Source: Nilaparvata lugens
Lineage: Eukaryota > Arthropoda > Insecta > Hemiptera > Delphacidae
Length of the DNA stretch: 64,000 nt
NCBI RefSeq assembly: GCF_014356525.2
Contig: NC_052507.1
Location: 1,116,001-1,180,000 of the forward strand
Direction: 5' to 3'
Shown: positions 63,835-64,000 of the stretch, in pieces
How the letters are laid out: each line of letters opens with the position of its first letter
Numbering within the stretch: the first letter of the stretch is position 1
Translations under genes and position numbers: made by a program
Notes under the pieces: generated by a model
Database searches by the model: none
The model's input: the letters and a program-made list of their open reading frames with translations, nothing else
Told to the model about the DNA's origin: nothing

Positions 63835-64000
63835 AATGATAATTTGGACACAATGTTGGCAAAATAAGGGAAACACATGAATTGAAATGAGACAGCAAAT
63901 CTGAATTGACGTGTCGGAGGGAGAGAGATCTGTCAGTTTTGAGCCTAGGGCAAGTAGGAGATAAATGGACAGATTATAACTATAAGGTGGGTTCCGAACT
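63835..64000. repeat. Third GAATTGACGTGTCGG unit at window end
   Basis: ACACAATGTTGGCAAAATAA, GACAGCAAATCTGAATTGAC and TTTTGAGCCTAGGGC match 61450-61590. The window ends inside following sequence. Confidence 0.75.

Overview
The window looks like TE-dense intergenic DNA from an arthropod nucleus, most likely an insect. It is AT-rich, has no operons or bacterial signals, and I found no confident host gene. The support is a Tc1/mariner-like transposase fragment of an insect-type lineage, Penelope-like element (PLE) pieces with a GIY-YIG domain, several Helitron families, many small inverted-repeat elements, and A/T-rich retroelement tails. Some repeats remind me of planthopper-type hemipteran genomes, but that is memory and not proof.

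Local family labels used below: MITE-1 (ends CTATAGTGAGGTCCACGTTA, about 30 full, split or half copies, the dominant element); MITE-2 (foldback, CCGGTTGCACAA ends); MITE-3 (12.5 and 50.1 kb); Hel-A (TCTATATATATAAAAGC to CTAG); Hel-B (TTGACCGAGCG to CTAG); Hel-C (TCTATAMTA-type start to CTAG); Rep-6 (carries a TG/CA microsatellite); Rep-7 (GTGCGCAAAGT repeat); Rep-9 (about 200-240 bp, AATAAA-type end).

Layout. 0-5 kb: inverted PLE pair, MITE-1 filled by a 475-bp GAA array, 5'-truncated PLE with GIY-YIG domain. 5-10 kb: low-complexity and minisatellite DNA. 10.2-13.3 kb: a 1.85-kb palindrome made of MITE-1 copies, then a MITE-1 split by a LINE reverse-transcriptase scrap and MITE-3. 13.8-16 kb: Hel-A, Hel-B, and Hel-C containing a nested TIR element. 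16-19 kb: an exon-like cassette, MITE-1 copies, transposase N-terminal half. 19-24 kb: GA-rich DNA, SINE and its palindrome, a minisatellite whose monomers carry TGACGTCA. 26.4-29.5 kb: a 1.46-kb tandem duplication with a second exon-like cassette at its junction. 29.6-30.4 kb: transposase C-terminal scraps and an unrecognised ORF. 32.9-35.2 kb: MITE-1 with Hel-B, a small TIR element, a retroelement tail and Hel-A nested in it. 36.8-40.35 kb: a 3.5-kb near-perfect palindrome. 42-49 kb: Hel-B, Rep-6, Rep-9 and PLE copies plus CA arrays. 49-64 kb: further MITE-1 nests and a Rep-9 tandem triplication.

The sequence works mainly as a stratified record of insertions. MITE-1 is the usual landing pad; Helitrons land between A and T, with empty sites readable from sister copies. 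Large inverted duplications recur, and at least three involve MITE-1. The strongest candidates for something new are the 3.5-kb palindrome, the repeated Rep-7-inside-MITE-1 arrangement, the duplicated exon-like cassettes, and the possible hammerhead-like relics in PLE tails. Sequence identities and boundaries were judged by eye.
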